NCBI GenBank assembly: GCA_039933105.1
Contig: JBDTOT010000001.1
Coordinates: 124,001-188,000, forward strand
Length of the DNA: 64,000 bases
Reading direction: 5' to 3'
Origin: FEN-1219 sp039933105
GTDB taxonomy: Bacteria > Pseudomonadota > Gammaproteobacteria > Steroidobacterales > Rariloculaceae
Below are positions 17,042 to 26,336 of this stretch, piece after piece. The translations under genes were made by a program, and so were the position numbers. The notes below the pieces were generated by a model that saw nothing but the letters and a program-made list of their open reading frames with translations, was not told where the DNA came from and ran no database searches. Position 1 is the stretch's first letter; the number at the start of each line of letters is the position of its first letter.

Positions 17042-19852
17042 TTATTTGAGCTCGAGGCGCTGCCACTGGAAGCCGTCGCGCCGCAGCTCGTAGCTCGGCC
17101 AGTACACCGGATCGAGCTTCATCGTGATGACTTCCGGCACGTCGTTGAAGGACATCGTGTTGAGTCGCACGGATTCCTTGTCGGCGACGGCTTTTGCAGC
17201 CTTCACGAACGAATCCAGGTCCGGCGTCGGCTGCCCATCGACGGCCACGATACGGCGGCCCGCGAACAGGCCTGAACGGCTCGCGGGCGAGCCGAAGTTG
17301 AAATAACTGATGTACACGCCGTTCAACGAGACGCCACGCTGCACGGCGAGCTCGCGGTGCGGCGCCTGCACGAGCGCACCTGCCCAGCTCACGACGCGCT
17401 CGATGCCGAGGCCGTCGAGCGTAACCGTGTTCACGCGGCCCGTGACTTCCTTGCCGTTGCGCAGCACGGTGACCTCGAGCGTCGGCCGCTGAGCGGCGAC
17501 CTCGACTTCGCGAAACGTGTTCGCGAGCTTGCCGTCGATGCTGAGCAGAAGATCGCCGGCTTTGAAGAAATCGGCGGCCGGCGAGCCGGCAACGCTGGTG
17601 GAAACGACGAGAACCTCGCGCTTCTCGGGGTTGTGCGCCTCGTAGCGCATGACCCAGGCGTCGGGCAGGTCCACCTTGCGGGCAGTCGCGAGCGGCATCT
17701 GCGCCCACTCGACCTCGATCGAGCGCAGCGACTGGGCGCGGCGCATGCCTTCGAGCATGTCCACGATCACGTCGGACTGGATGCCCATGTTGACCTGCGT
17801 CAGATCGCGCCCGGTCTGGTAGGCGAAGCTGGCCCACATACCGAGCACGCGGCCCTGGAAGTCGACGAGCGCGCCGTCGAAATCGCCGGGCCCGTTCACG
17901 AGCGCCACCGCGTCTAAGTTCGCGTCGCGAAACCGGAGCGTGCGGGACAACGGGAACGCTGCAGCCGAGACGCTGGCCACGGCGCTCGATTGCGACTGCG
18001 TGCGGAAGTCAGGGCTGAGCCCCACGACGGCGACCTGTTGACCGGCCACGATGGGCGTCGTCACGAACGTGGCGCTCTTGACCGGCGTGTTGCCAAGCAG
18101 CTTCGGGTCGTAAGAAATGACCGCGAGGTTGTGCAGCGGGTGGATGTACTCCACGCGCCCAGGAATCTCGATGGTGCCCGCGAACGTGAGCCGCACGTCG
18201 CCCATAGCCACCGGCACGGTGTTGCGATCGACGACGATCCAGCCACGCACCGCGTCCGCCACGAGGCCCGTGCCGTAGTAGTAACGGTCGGCAACGCCCG
18301 ACACGGTGTACGGCATGTCGAAATTCACGAGCACGAGCGACGGCGAGACCGCTTGCACGTGCTTCTCGCCCTGGCGCGGGAACGTGGTGCCCGCGCTCGC
18401 CGTGAGCGCCTTGGGCGGAGGGCTCGCATCGAGCGCTACACACGGCCAGATGCCTTGGCTGTCGTCACGATGGCAACGGCTCGCCGGGAACCAGTTGCGA
18501 TCGTTCTTCACGATGCGCTGGCGTTCGTTCTGCGGCTCTTCGAACGTCACGAAGCGCACGGTCATCTGGCTGTCGGCTGGCGCGGCTTCGATCGCGTGCT
18601 CGAAGTCGTTCAAATCGTTGACGGGCTTGCCGTCGACCGCCGTCACGATACTGCCGCGCGGAATCGCTCCTTTGCCGAACACGTAACCCGGATTGGCGAC
18701 GTACACCCCGGTCACGGGGCGATAGAAATGCCGCGCCTGCTGGTACGACAGCTTGTGGAACACGCCGTCGCCGTACTCGATGTACTCGTCGGGCGTGATG
18801 TCGCTGAGATTCGTCACGGGTACCGAGCGCTCGATGCGCTCCCCGCCGCGCTCGACCGCCAGCTTGATCTCGTGACCCACGGCATTGTCGAGCGCAGCCG
18901 CGAGCGGCACGAACTCGGCGATCAGCTTGCCGTCGACCTCGACGAGAATGTCGCCCGGCTGCAGCGCACTCGCGGCCGGCGACTGCGGAATGACTTGCTC
19001 GACGACGAGCATGCCCGTTTGTTTCGGATACGCTTGCCGCACCCGCGCTTCGGTGTCGCGTGCTAACCCGAGGCGCCGCAATTCCGCGAACGGCTTGTGC
19101 ACGAACTCGGTCTCGAGTTCGCCCCGGGGCACCGGTTGGCCGGCGCGGACCTTTGCCAACGCCACCTGCACGCGATCGAGCGGCAGGAAAAAGCTCGATG
19201 ACGCCTGCGTGTTCGCGCCCGCATTCAACGCGACGACTCGACCTTCGATGTCGATCACGGGCGACCCGGACGACCCGCCCGAAGTGCCGGACGCGGCCTG
19301 CAAATAGAACGTATTGAAGTCGTTGTAATTACCGCGGCCGTAGTTCGGCGCCTGACGGTCCAGGCGCGCGATCGTGCCGGCGAGAATCGACAGCTGCTCG
19401 CCTGCGTCGTTGCCAACGACGCGGATGTCACGGCCAATCTGCGCGGCCTCCGGCACGAGCTTGAGCTCCGTCGGCTTGATGAACTGGAGTTTCTTCGGGT
19501 CGTAGCGGAAGAAACCGAAGTCGTGGATCGGATCGCGATACACGGGAATCAGGTCCACTTCTTCCTGGTTCAAGAACACCGCTTGGGCGCGCACCGGGCC
19601 CGGCGTAACGACATGGCGGTTCGTGAGAATGAGGCCGCGCTCTGCATCGACGACAAAACCCGTGGCCTGGGCCGACGAGTTGCGCTCGGTGTCGAACGCT
19701 CGCGTGCTATCGATTTGGATAGACACGACACCCGAGGAAATGCGCTCGAGCGTCTTGTTCCATGTGGGTTCCTGTGCTGCGAGCGGGCGGCCGCTGAACG
19801 CGGCGGCCGTCAGCAGCACGCCGAGCAGCAGAACTCTAATGTGCGTCATCAT
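17042..19852 (-). CDS. Nma111/Deg7-like double-domain serine protease with PDZ domains
   Basis: A 936-residue exported protein, about twice the length of DegP. A signal peptide ends near residue 26. The first protease domain has His-80 in LTNRHVV, Asp-111 in HDFGFFRYD and Ser-195 in GGSSGSP. PDZ-like segments follow (PGDILVEVDGK, PRGSIVTAVDGKP). A second trypsin-like domain from about residue 510 has VVDRNTV instead of the His motif and GPGDFDGALVD instead of the Ser motif, so it is a pseudo-protease, then come two more PDZ-like segments. This order is known from yeast Nma111 and plant Deg7. The role is probably envelope protein quality control. Confidence 0.82.
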   Translation of the reverse strand: MMTHIRVLLLGVLLTAAAFSGRPLAAQEPTWNKTLERISSGVVSIQIDSTRAFDTERNSSAQATGFVVDAERGLILTNRHVVTPGPVRAQAVFLNQEEVDLIPVYRDPIHDFGFFRYDPKKLQFIKPTELKLVPEAAQIGRDIRVVGNDAGEQLSILAGTIARLDRQAPNYGRGNYNDFNTFYLQAASGTSGGSSGSPVIDIEGRVVALNAGANTQASSSFFLPLDRVQVALAKVRAGQPVPRGELETEFVHKPFAELRRLGLARDTEARVRQAYPKQTGMLVVEQVIPQSPAASALQPGDILVEVDGKLIAEFVPLAAALDNAVGHEIKLAVERGGERIERSVPVTNLSDITPDEYIEYGDGVFHKLSYQQARHFYRPVTGVYVANPGYVFGKGAIPRGSIVTAVDGKPVNDLNDFEHAIEAAPADSQMTVRFVTFEEPQNERQRIVKNDRNWFPASRCHRDDSQGIWPCVALDASPPPKALTASAGTTFPRQGEKHVQAVSPSLVLVNFDMPYTVSGVADRYYYGTGLVADAVRGWIVVDRNTVPVAMGDVRLTFAGTIEIPGRVEYIHPLHNLAVISYDPKLLGNTPVKSATFVTTPIVAGQQVAVVGLSPDFRTQSQSSAVASVSAAAFPLSRTLRFRDANLDAVALVNGPGDFDGALVDFQGRVLGMWASFAYQTGRDLTQVNMGIQSDVIVDMLEGMRRAQSLRSIEVEWAQMPLATARKVDLPDAWVMRYEAHNPEKREVLVVSTSVAGSPAADFFKAGDLLLSIDGKLANTFREVEVAAQRPTLEVTVLRNGKEVTGRVNTVTLDGLGIERVVSWAGALVQAPHRELAVQRGVSLNGVYISYFNFGSPASRSGLFAGRRIVAVDGQPTPDLDSFVKAAKAVADKESVRLNTMSFNDVPEVITMKLDPVYWPSYELRRDGFQWQRLELK

Positions 19853-19860
19853 GGTCGATT

Positions 19861-21111
19861 CTATGCTTGCGACTCAGCGCGTGACCAGCGGCGACGGCTT
19901 TTGCTCCCGGCCGCCACCCCGAGCGCTTGCTGCATCAATAGCCGTTTCGCGGGCGGCGTGGCGTTCACCGCGCGCAAACCGAGCATGCGTAGGGGCGTCG
20001 CCCAGCCCGGGAGACCGAACAGTCGATTCAAGCCGTCGAACGCCGCGAGCATCTTGAGATTGTCGCCTTTGCGCTCGCGCTCGTAGCGGCGCAGCACTCT
20101 GGCGTCGCCGGGGTCCTCGCCGGCGAGCACGGCGTCTTCGATCACAGCGGCAAGCGCCGCGGCATCGAGCAAACCGAGATTCATACCCTGCCCCGCGAGC
20201 GGATGCACGGTGTGCGCAGCGTCGCCCACGAGCGCCGCCCGCGCTGTCGTGTAGCGCAGCGCGTGCAACGCGTGCAACGCAAACCCGGCGCGGCCCGAAC
20301 ACGCGGCGAGCGGCCCGAGCACACCCGCGCTCGCGACCTGAAGCTCCGCGAGAAATTCGCCGTCGGTCGAAGCGAGCAAGCGCATCGCGTCGGCGGTTGG
20401 CAGCGACCATACGATCGAGCTGCGACCGTCCGCAAGCGGCAGGAACGCGAGCGGCCCGCCCGGGAGAAAGCGCTGCCACGCCGTGGAGCGATGCGGCTCC
20501 GCGTTCGTGACATGCGCAACGACGGCCGTCTGCCCATAGGCGTGACCCGTCACGGGCAGACCGAGCAGCCGGCGCACGGCCGAGTCGCGGCCGTCGGCGG
20601 CGATCAGCAGTGTGCCTGCCACGCTGCCGCCGTTGCCGAACTGCACCGTCACGCCGCGCGCGCCGATGTCGACCGATTCGAGCGCAGCGCCAACGCTGAC
20701 CTCCGCGCCGGGCGCGGCGGCGAGCGCATCCGCGAGCAGGGTACGCAGCAGATTGTCTTCGACGATGTGACCTAGATCGGGCTCGCCGATGTCGGCCGAA
20801 TCGAACTCGAGCGCAGCCGGCCCGAACGGCTGCTCGCCTTCCCACACGTGCATGCGTCGATACGGCTGCGCGCGCATGCCGAGCACCTGCGGCCACACGC
20901 CGACCTGCTCGAGCAATTGCTGCGACGCGCGCGACAGCGCGTACACGCGCAGGTGTACCTCGTCGCGGCGCCAGCGCGGCAGAGGCTTCGCGTCGAGCAC
21001 GTGTACGACGAGCCGATCGGCTGCGCCGCCTGTCGCGAGCAGCGCCGCCACGGCGAGCCCGACGGTGCCTGCGCCGGCGACGAGAATCCTAGTGCGCGCC
21101 CGCGCGGTCAC
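19861..21111 (-). CDS. ubiI: UbiI/VisC-type FAD monooxygenase
   Basis: A 416-residue flavoprotein of the UbiH/COQ6 family. The GAGTVGLAVA dinucleotide motif is at the N-terminus, IAADGRDSAVR is the DG motif, and LVGDAAHTVHPLAGQGMNLGLLDAAAL is the GD motif region. It sits directly after ubiH, where E. coli has ubiI (C5 hydroxylase of ubiquinone synthesis), but the C6 enzyme UbiF is a close relative. With coq7 present at 28.4 kb, UbiI is the better guess. GTG start at 21111 overlaps the ubiH stop (GTGA). Confidence 0.8.
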   Translation of the reverse strand: MTARARTRILVAGAGTVGLAVAALLATGGAADRLVVHVLDAKPLPRWRRDEVHLRVYALSRASQQLLEQVGVWPQVLGMRAQPYRRMHVWEGEQPFGPAALEFDSADIGEPDLGHIVEDNLLRTLLADALAAAPGAEVSVGAALESVDIGARGVTVQFGNGGSVAGTLLIAADGRDSAVRRLLGLPVTGHAYGQTAVVAHVTNAEPHRSTAWQRFLPGGPLAFLPLADGRSSIVWSLPTADAMRLLASTDGEFLAELQVASAGVLGPLAACSGRAGFALHALHALRYTTARAALVGDAAHTVHPLAGQGMNLGLLDAAALAAVIEDAVLAGEDPGDARVLRRYERERKGDNLKMLAAFDGLNRLFGLPGWATPLRMLGLRAVNATPPAKRLLMQQALGVAAGSKSRRRWSRAESQA

Positions 21112-22352
21112 GCGAGTGGCAAACCGCGCGCGAGCCGCGGCAAGCGACCGGCCTTGCCCATCGTCTGACGTGCCAGCAACGCCTTGGCGCCGGGCAAAAG
21201 ATCGAACGCGACGAGGCCGATGCCGCGACCGAATCCCGCGCCCGGCAGAGATTCGCCGAACAGCTGGATCAGACCGTGCGTGAACGTCGACACACGCTCG
21301 CGATCGGCCGCGCGCCAAGCGGCGTACCGATCGAGCGGTTCCGCGGCTCCAACGTCGGCCTGCCCGCCACCCGTTTCCAGTGCGTCGGCGAGCACCTCGG
21401 CCAGCGTCGCCACGTCGCGCAGCGCCAGATTGAAGCCCTGCCCCGCGACGGGATGCAGCCGCAACGCCGCATCGCCGATCAGCACTGCACGCGGACCGTG
21501 CCCTTTGCCGCTCGCGATTCGCACGAGCGTATGCAGATGACGCGCGCCGATGCGTGTGAAGCGCCCGAGCCGGTAGCCGAACGCCGCTTGCAGCTCGGCA
21601 CGAAAGCCATCGTCAGGCAGGGCTGCCACAGCCTCCGCCACCGCAGACGGCAGGGTCCAGATCACGCCCGTTCGTCCGCTGGTGAGCGGCAGCAACGCAA
21701 TCGGTCCACGCTGCGTGAAGCGCTCGAACGCGCGGCCCGCCGGCGGCGCTTCCGTTGCGCAGTTGAAGATGACTGCTCGCTGCTCGTAGTCGTGCTCGAG
21801 CGCATCGAACCCCAAAGCCGTGCGTACCGCCGAGCGTGCACCGTCGGCCGCAACGACGAGCTTCGCGCGCAGTGCACGCTGTTCGCCGCCCTGCTCGATC
21901 GTAGCCGTGACGTGGTGCTCGTCGCACTCCACGCTCATGACCTTCGCGGGCGCGAGCGGCGTGAACCGCTGCGCGCCGCGCAGCCGTTCCCAGAGCACAC
22001 GCCCCAACGCCTGATTCTCGACGGTGTAGCCGAGCGCCGGCACGCGCTCCTCGGCAGCGGAAATTCGCGCGGCGCCGAACCGGCCGCGCTCGGAGATGTG
22101 AATCGTGCGAATGGCCTCGGTGTAGCCCTTGAGATCGGTCCACAGACCCAAGCTCTCGAGGATCTGCTGCGAGCCGTTAGCGAGCGCGGTGACGCGCGTG
22201 TCGAAGCTCGGCTGCGAAAGCTGCCGCACCTCGTGCGCTTCGACGAGCACCGTGTCGAGCGGCAGCTCCGCGAGCGCGCACGCGAGTGCCGACCCCACAG
22301 CGCCCCCGCCCACGATCAGCACGTCGCAGTCGCGGCGGGCGGGTTCGGTCAC
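21108..22352 (-). CDS. ubiH: UbiH, 2-octaprenyl-6-methoxyphenol hydroxylase
   Basis: A 414-residue FAD monooxygenase of the ubiquinone pathway, thought to hydroxylate C1 of the ring. The FAD motif is VLIVGGGAVGSALA, the DG motif VVAADGARSAVR and the GD motif LIGDAALRLHPVAGQGFNLALRD. Its ATG overlaps the pepP stop (ATGA) and its stop overlaps the next monooxygenase, forming a tightly coupled pepP-ubiH-ubiI unit as in E. coli. The two monooxygenases are paralogues. Confidence 0.9.
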   Translation of the reverse strand: MTEPARRDCDVLIVGGGAVGSALACALAELPLDTVLVEAHEVRQLSQPSFDTRVTALANGSQQILESLGLWTDLKGYTEAIRTIHISERGRFGAARISAAEERVPALGYTVENQALGRVLWERLRGAQRFTPLAPAKVMSVECDEHHVTATIEQGGEQRALRAKLVVAADGARSAVRTALGFDALEHDYEQRAVIFNCATEAPPAGRAFERFTQRGPIALLPLTSGRTGVIWTLPSAVAEAVAALPDDGFRAELQAAFGYRLGRFTRIGARHLHTLVRIASGKGHGPRAVLIGDAALRLHPVAGQGFNLALRDVATLAEVLADALETGGGQADVGAAEPLDRYAAWRAADRERVSTFTHGLIQLFGESLPGAGFGRGIGLVAFDLLPGAKALLARQTMGKAGRLPRLARGLPLA

Positions 22353-23653
22353 GCAGCGCCCGCCATGTGCTGCTCGATTTCGGCCACGGTGGTGGGCAAG
22401 CCGCTCGTCAGCACGTCTGGGCCGTCGCGCGTGACGTGCACGTCGTCCTCGATCCTTATGCCGATGCCGCGCCAGCGTTTGTCGACGGTCTTATCGCCGG
22501 GCGGTACATAGATGCCGGGCTCGATCGTCATGACCATGCCGGCCTCGAGTAAGCGCCACTGATCATCGAGCTTGTAGTCGCCGACGTCGTGCACATCCAG
22601 GCCAAGCCAGTGGCCCGTCCGGTGCATGAAGTAGCGTTTGTAGGCCTGCGACTTCACGAGCTGTGGCACGCGACCCTCGAGCAGACCGAGCTCCTTCAAC
22701 CCACGAGTGATCACGTCGACAGCCACCTCGTGCGGATCGTTCCAATGGTTACCCGCCACGGCCTTCGTCGTTGCCCCCTGATTGGCTTCGAGCACGAGCT
22801 CGTACAGCTCGCGCTGCGGCTCGCTGAAGCGGCCGTTGACCGGGAACGTACGCGTGATGTCCGACGCATACATACCGTGCTCGCAGCCGGCATCGATGAG
22901 CACGAGGTCTCCGTCCTTGAGCTCCGCGTTGTTCGCGCGGTAGTGCAGGACGCAGGCGTTGCTGCCGCCGGCGACGATCGCGGGGTACGAACAGTCGGCG
23001 CCGTGGCGGCGAAACTCGTGCAGGAACTCGGCTTCGAGCTCGTATTCTTTCACGCCAGGGCGCGTGGCAAGCATCGCGCGCTTGTGCGCGGCCACGGCGA
23101 TTTTCGCCGACTGCCGCATCACGGCCACCTCGGCGCGGCTCTTGAAGAGGCGCATCTCGTGCAACAAGTGATCGAGCGCCACGAGTTCGCTCGGCGCGTG
23201 ACCGCTCTGGCGTTTCGAGTTCAACGTCTGAATGAACGCCAACAGGCGCTGATCGAACTCGTGTGCGCCGAGTGAGTAGTAGACGCGGTCGCTGCGCTCA
23301 AGCAGCCCAGGCAGAATGTCGTCGAGATCCGTGATCGGAAACGCGTCGTCAGCGCCGAATTCCGCGATGGCGCCGTCGGGCCCCGCGCGCGGCCCGTCCC
23401 AGAGCTCGCGCTCGGGATTGCGCTCGCGGCAAAACACCAGGAATTCGCCCTGCGCGCGGCCCGGCATGAGCACCGCCACGGCGTCGGGCTCGGTGAAGCC
23501 CGTCAGGTAGTAGAAATCGCTGTCGGCGCGGTACACGTGCAGCGTGTCTCGGCTGCGGACGCGCTCGGGCGCGGCCGCGAGCACGGCAATGCCGTTGGCG
23601 CCGATCAGCTCTATCAAATCCTTGCGGCGGCGCGCGAATTCCTTGCTGTTCAC
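22349..23653 (-). CDS. pepP: Xaa-Pro aminopeptidase P
   Basis: A cytosolic M24B metallopeptidase that removes N-terminal residues before proline. The N-terminal creatinase domain contains DSDFYYLTGF, and the C-terminal pita-bread domain has the metal ligands in VLIDAGCEHGMYASDITRT, HRTGHWLGLDVHD, TIEPGIY and GIRIEDD. GTG at 23653 (VNSKEFARRR) matches the normal PepP start and gives 434 residues; the longer frame begins at an unlikely TTG within ygfB. It is followed by ubiH. Confidence 0.93.
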   Translation of the reverse strand: MNSKEFARRRKDLIELIGANGIAVLAAAPERVRSRDTLHVYRADSDFYYLTGFTEPDAVAVLMPGRAQGEFLVFCRERNPERELWDGPRAGPDGAIAEFGADDAFPITDLDDILPGLLERSDRVYYSLGAHEFDQRLLAFIQTLNSKRQSGHAPSELVALDHLLHEMRLFKSRAEVAVMRQSAKIAVAAHKRAMLATRPGVKEYELEAEFLHEFRRHGADCSYPAIVAGGSNACVLHYRANNAELKDGDLVLIDAGCEHGMYASDITRTFPVNGRFSEPQRELYELVLEANQGATTKAVAGNHWNDPHEVAVDVITRGLKELGLLEGRVPQLVKSQAYKRYFMHRTGHWLGLDVHDVGDYKLDDQWRLLEAGMVMTIEPGIYVPPGDKTVDKRWRGIGIRIEDDVHVTRDGPDVLTSGLPTTVAEIEQHMAGAA

Positions 23654-23672
23654 GACGGGGGTAGCCTCGCTG

Positions 23673-24284
23673 TCAATGTCTATCTTTAGCGGCGTCGCGC
23701 CGCGGCGCGAGATCTTCAAACACCATCTGCACGCCCGCGCGCACGTACTCGCGCAACTCTGCCAACGCGAAGTCGGCCTGGTCCTGTCCGGCAGCCTCGT
23801 CCTCGCTCAAGCCCGCGCGGCTGATCTCGGTGAAGTCACCAATGACCTCAGCAACGGTGGCGGCTTCGCCGTTGCCTTGTGTGCGGGCGCCGCGCGCCGC
23901 GAGCTCCGGTGCGTTTGCACCGAGGCCGGTCACGAAACCGTGGCACCACAGCGCCAACGCCTGCACCTGCTCATCAAGAGGCGCGGCGTCGTCCGGCAAC
24001 AACGGCTCGAACTCGAACCCGGGCTGATCGAGCATGCGCGAGCTCGCGATGACCACGTTCGTGAGAGATGCGTCGAGCTCCTCGGTCGCGTCGAGCTCCT
24101 GATCTTGCAGGCAATCTTCGAGCCAATACGCGGCGGCCGACGCGCCCCCTGCGCACAGCGCACCGCACACGCCACCGTGCAATTCTGCGAGCGCGACGAC
24201 GGCGCCTGCCTGTGCGAGGGAATCGCGCAGCGTGTCGTAGTCGAGCGGCGTGATGGCGGGTTCGTTCGTCACTTGGATCCGCAC
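23673..24284 (-). CDS. ygfB: UPF0149 (YgfB) family protein
   Basis: A 203-residue acidic, mostly helical protein of the UPF0149 family. Typical segments are ELHGGVCGALCAGG near the N-terminus and WCHGFVTGLG in the middle. In Pseudomonas and E. coli it precedes pepP-ubiH, as here. GTG start at 24284; another GTG four codons later is possible. It is divergent from zapB with only 75 nt between. Its molecular role in other bacteria is debated. Confidence 0.88.
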   Translation of the reverse strand: MRIQVTNEPAITPLDYDTLRDSLAQAGAVVALAELHGGVCGALCAGGASAAAYWLEDCLQDQELDATEELDASLTNVVIASSRMLDQPGFEFEPLLPDDAAPLDEQVQALALWCHGFVTGLGANAPELAARGARTQGNGEAATVAEVIGDFTEISRAGLSEDEAAGQDQADFALAELREYVRAGVQMVFEDLAPRRDAAKDRH

Positions 24285-24359
24285 GTGGTGCGCATTCGCA
24301 TGCTAACACCGGCGTCGGCGTTATTGACCGTCAGGAGGGCGGGTTCTATTCTGCTCACC

Positions 24360-24593
24360 ATGACGACCGAACAAACCAACCACCGCTTCGACCTCGAGCT
24401 ACGACGCATCGAGAAGCGGTTAGAAGAACTCGTCGTGCTCTGCCGGCAGCTCCAGGAAGAAAACCTGTCACTGCGACATCGTCAGGACATCTTGATGTCG
24501 GAGCGTGCCTCGCTGCTGCACAAAAACGAGCAAGTGCGCGGCCGGGTCGATGCGATGATTGGCCGCCTGAAGGGCATGGAGCAGGCCTCGTGA
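24360..24593 (+). CDS. ZapB-like coiled-coil protein (TIGR02449)
   Basis: A 77-residue, almost wholly helical protein with heptad-like leucines (FDLELRRIEKRLEELVVLCRQL). It belongs to the small coiled-coil family that precedes zapA in many gammaproteobacteria and is thought to support Z-ring assembly. Its stop overlaps the zapA GTG start, so the two are translationally coupled. Confidence 0.82.
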   Translation: MTTEQTNHRFDLELRRIEKRLEELVVLCRQLQEENLSLRHRQDILMSERASLLHKNEQVRGRVDAMIGRLKGMEQAS

Positions 24594-24904
24594 GCGACAC
24601 CTTCGCCCAGGTCACCATCCGTATATTAGAGAAGGAATATCAGGTCGCCTGTCCGGCTGCCGAACGCCCTTCTTTGATGGCTTCCGCGGAGCTTCTGAAC
24701 ACCAAGATGCGCGAGATTCGCGACAGCGGCAAAGTCGTCGGGCTCGACCGCGTCGCCGTGATGGCGGCTCTAAACCTCGCCGCCGATCTCATCAAGGCTC
24801 AGGGCCAGGATGAAGAGCTGAAGCACATAGTGGGCGTCAGAGTTCGCTCGATGCGTGAACATTTAGACACAGCCCTCGGCCCGGCGAAGCAGCTCACTCT
24901 ATAA
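24590..24904 (+). CDS. zapA: Cell division protein ZapA
   Basis: A 104-residue ZapA, which cross-links FtsZ filaments. The N-terminal beta-hairpin region reads VTIRILEKEYQVACPAAER and is followed by LMASAELLNTKMREIR and the long C-terminal coiled coil starting RVAVMAALNLAADL. GTG start. The gene ends at the 6S RNA promoter, in the order zapA-ssrS-fau that is conserved among gammaproteobacteria. Confidence 0.93.
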   Translation: MSDTFAQVTIRILEKEYQVACPAAERPSLMASAELLNTKMREIRDSGKVVGLDRVAVMAALNLAADLIKAQGQDEELKHIVGVRVRSMREHLDTALGPAKQLTL

Positions 24905-24905
24905 T
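24900..24905 (+). promoter_or_regulatory. -10 box of 6S RNA promoter
   Basis: A consensus TATAAT straddles the zapA stop codon and places transcription start at about 24912, two bases before the closing stem of the 6S RNA. No good -35 hexamer is visible at 16-18 nt spacing. Confidence 0.6.
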
Positions 24906-24911
24906 CGGTTC

Positions 24912-25097
24912 GGTGCTCCCTGCGGTGTACGACGCGGACAAAGTCTCTCGGACCCTAAATCATGGCTCAGGGGTTAGGCTCTGTCGGTGGCCGTGTGCAT
25001 ATCCGGGTTAACCGGAAAGCCTTAAGCCTCGACGGCTCACCCCACTTGTTGCTCCGGTTCGAGAGCAACAGTTCGTGACGGCACAGGCGGGGAGCAT
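24912..25097 (+). ncRNA. ssrS: 6S RNA
   Basis: 6S RNA binds sigma-70 RNA polymerase by mimicking an open promoter. Identification rests on position between zapA and fau and on structure: GCTCCCTGC at 24914-24922 pairs over all nine bases with GCGGGGAGC at 25087-25095, closing a long hairpin of about 185 nt, the normal size. The ends are estimated. The 3' strand of the closing stem overlaps the predicted start of fau. Confidence 0.85.
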
Positions 25098-25698
25098 CTC
25101 CTCTTCACTGCAAACTGAGCGCCGGCAGCTGCGACAACGAATCCGCGCCGCGCGGCGCGACATGTCGCCGGCGGCACGCGCCGCCGCTGATCGCGCGATC
25201 TCACGTCACATTCTGAGTCTGCCCGAGTTCCGTAGCGCGCAACGCATCGCGTTGTTTCTCGCATTCGACGGCGAACCGTCGATGCAAACGGTCATCGCGG
25301 GCGCCGCTGCACGCGGCAAGCGGGTATATGCGCCCGTACTCACGAGTGGGCTCATGCATTTCGCCGAGCTCGATACCGTCGCCGCGCTTACGACCAACTT
25401 CTTCGGCATTTTGGAGCCGCGCGTCGGTTCGCGTATCGATGCGCGCCGGCTCGACCTCGTGCTGACGCCTCTAGTGGCGTTCGACGATCGTGGCGTGCGC
25501 GTCGGCGTCGGCCGTGGCTACTACGATCGCTGCTTCCGCTTCCTGTTGAATCGGGACCATTGGCGCCACCCGAAGTTGGTCGGCGTGGCCTATGAGCTGC
25601 AACGCGCGCCGAACCTGGTCCGCCAGTCCTGGGACGTGCCGCTCGCGGGGGCCGTCACCGAGACCGGCATCCGCCGTTTTGGAGACGTAAGGCCATGA
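25075..25698 (+). CDS. fau: 5-formyltetrahydrofolate cyclo-ligase
   Basis: A 207-residue enzyme (YgfA) that converts 5-formyl-THF to methenyl-THF with ATP. Family motifs: R-rich start RRQLRQRIRAARRDM, the folate-site region FLAFDGEPSM and the ATP loop DDRGVRVGVGRGYYDR. It is co-oriented with 6S RNA as in E. coli. The GTG at 25075 lies inside the 6S RNA closing stem; the next ATG (about 25162) would delete the conserved basic helix, so the GTG is kept. Confidence 0.9.
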   Translation: MTAQAGSISSSLQTERRQLRQRIRAARRDMSPAARAAADRAISRHILSLPEFRSAQRIALFLAFDGEPSMQTVIAGAAARGKRVYAPVLTSGLMHFAELDTVAALTTNFFGILEPRVGSRIDARRLDLVLTPLVAFDDRGVRVGVGRGYYDRCFRFLLNRDHWRHPKLVGVAYELQRAPNLVRQSWDVPLAGAVTETGIRRFGDVRP

Positions 25699-26159
25699 AT
25701 TACTGGCTAATGAAGTCGGAGCCCGAGACCTTCGGCATCGACGCTCTGGCTGCCCGCCCGCGACGCACGACCCACTGGGACGGCGTGCGCAATTTCCAGG
25801 CGCGGAACTTCATGCGCGACCAGATGCGCATCGGCGACCTCGCCTTCTTCTATCACAGCAACTGCGACGAGCCCGGCATCGTCGGCATCGTGAAGATCGT
25901 GAAGGAAGGCTATCCCGACGACTCCGCGTTCGATCGGAAGGACAAACACTACGACGCGGAAAGCGATCCGAACAAGCCACGTTGGTACATGGTCGACGTG
26001 CAGTTGCAGCGCAAGTTGAAAGCCACGATCACGCTTGCAATGTTGCGCGAATACAGCAACGGCGCGCTGCACAGCTTGTTGTTGCTCAAACGCGGCAATC
26101 GTTTGTCGATCACACCGGTGAGCGCCGCACACTGGCGTTTCATACTCGATCTCGAGTGA
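25695..26159 (+). CDS. EVE domain protein
   Basis: A 154-residue EVE domain protein of the YTH/PUA-like fold, which in relatives binds modified nucleic-acid bases. The signature beginning YWLMKSEPETF and the middle segment WDGVRNFQARNFMR with LAFFYHSNCDEPGIVG are intact. Its ATG overlaps the fau stop (ATGA). Target unknown. Confidence 0.88.
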   Translation: MNYWLMKSEPETFGIDALAARPRRTTHWDGVRNFQARNFMRDQMRIGDLAFFYHSNCDEPGIVGIVKIVKEGYPDDSAFDRKDKHYDAESDPNKPRWYMVDVQLQRKLKATITLAMLREYSNGALHSLLLLKRGNRLSITPVSAAHWRFILDLE

Positions 26160-26336
26160 GCGAAGCACGCGTGTGCACGGCGTTGCAGAGCGTCACGTGT
26201 GTTCAAGATTGTGCAGCGAATCACACTCTGCACGCGCTCGTGCGCGACAAAGATGCGCAAATTTTTCTAACACGCTGGAAATCTTGATTGTTTTATATAT
26301 ACTCAACGCCGTCTATCCCGACAACGGAGACTACCC

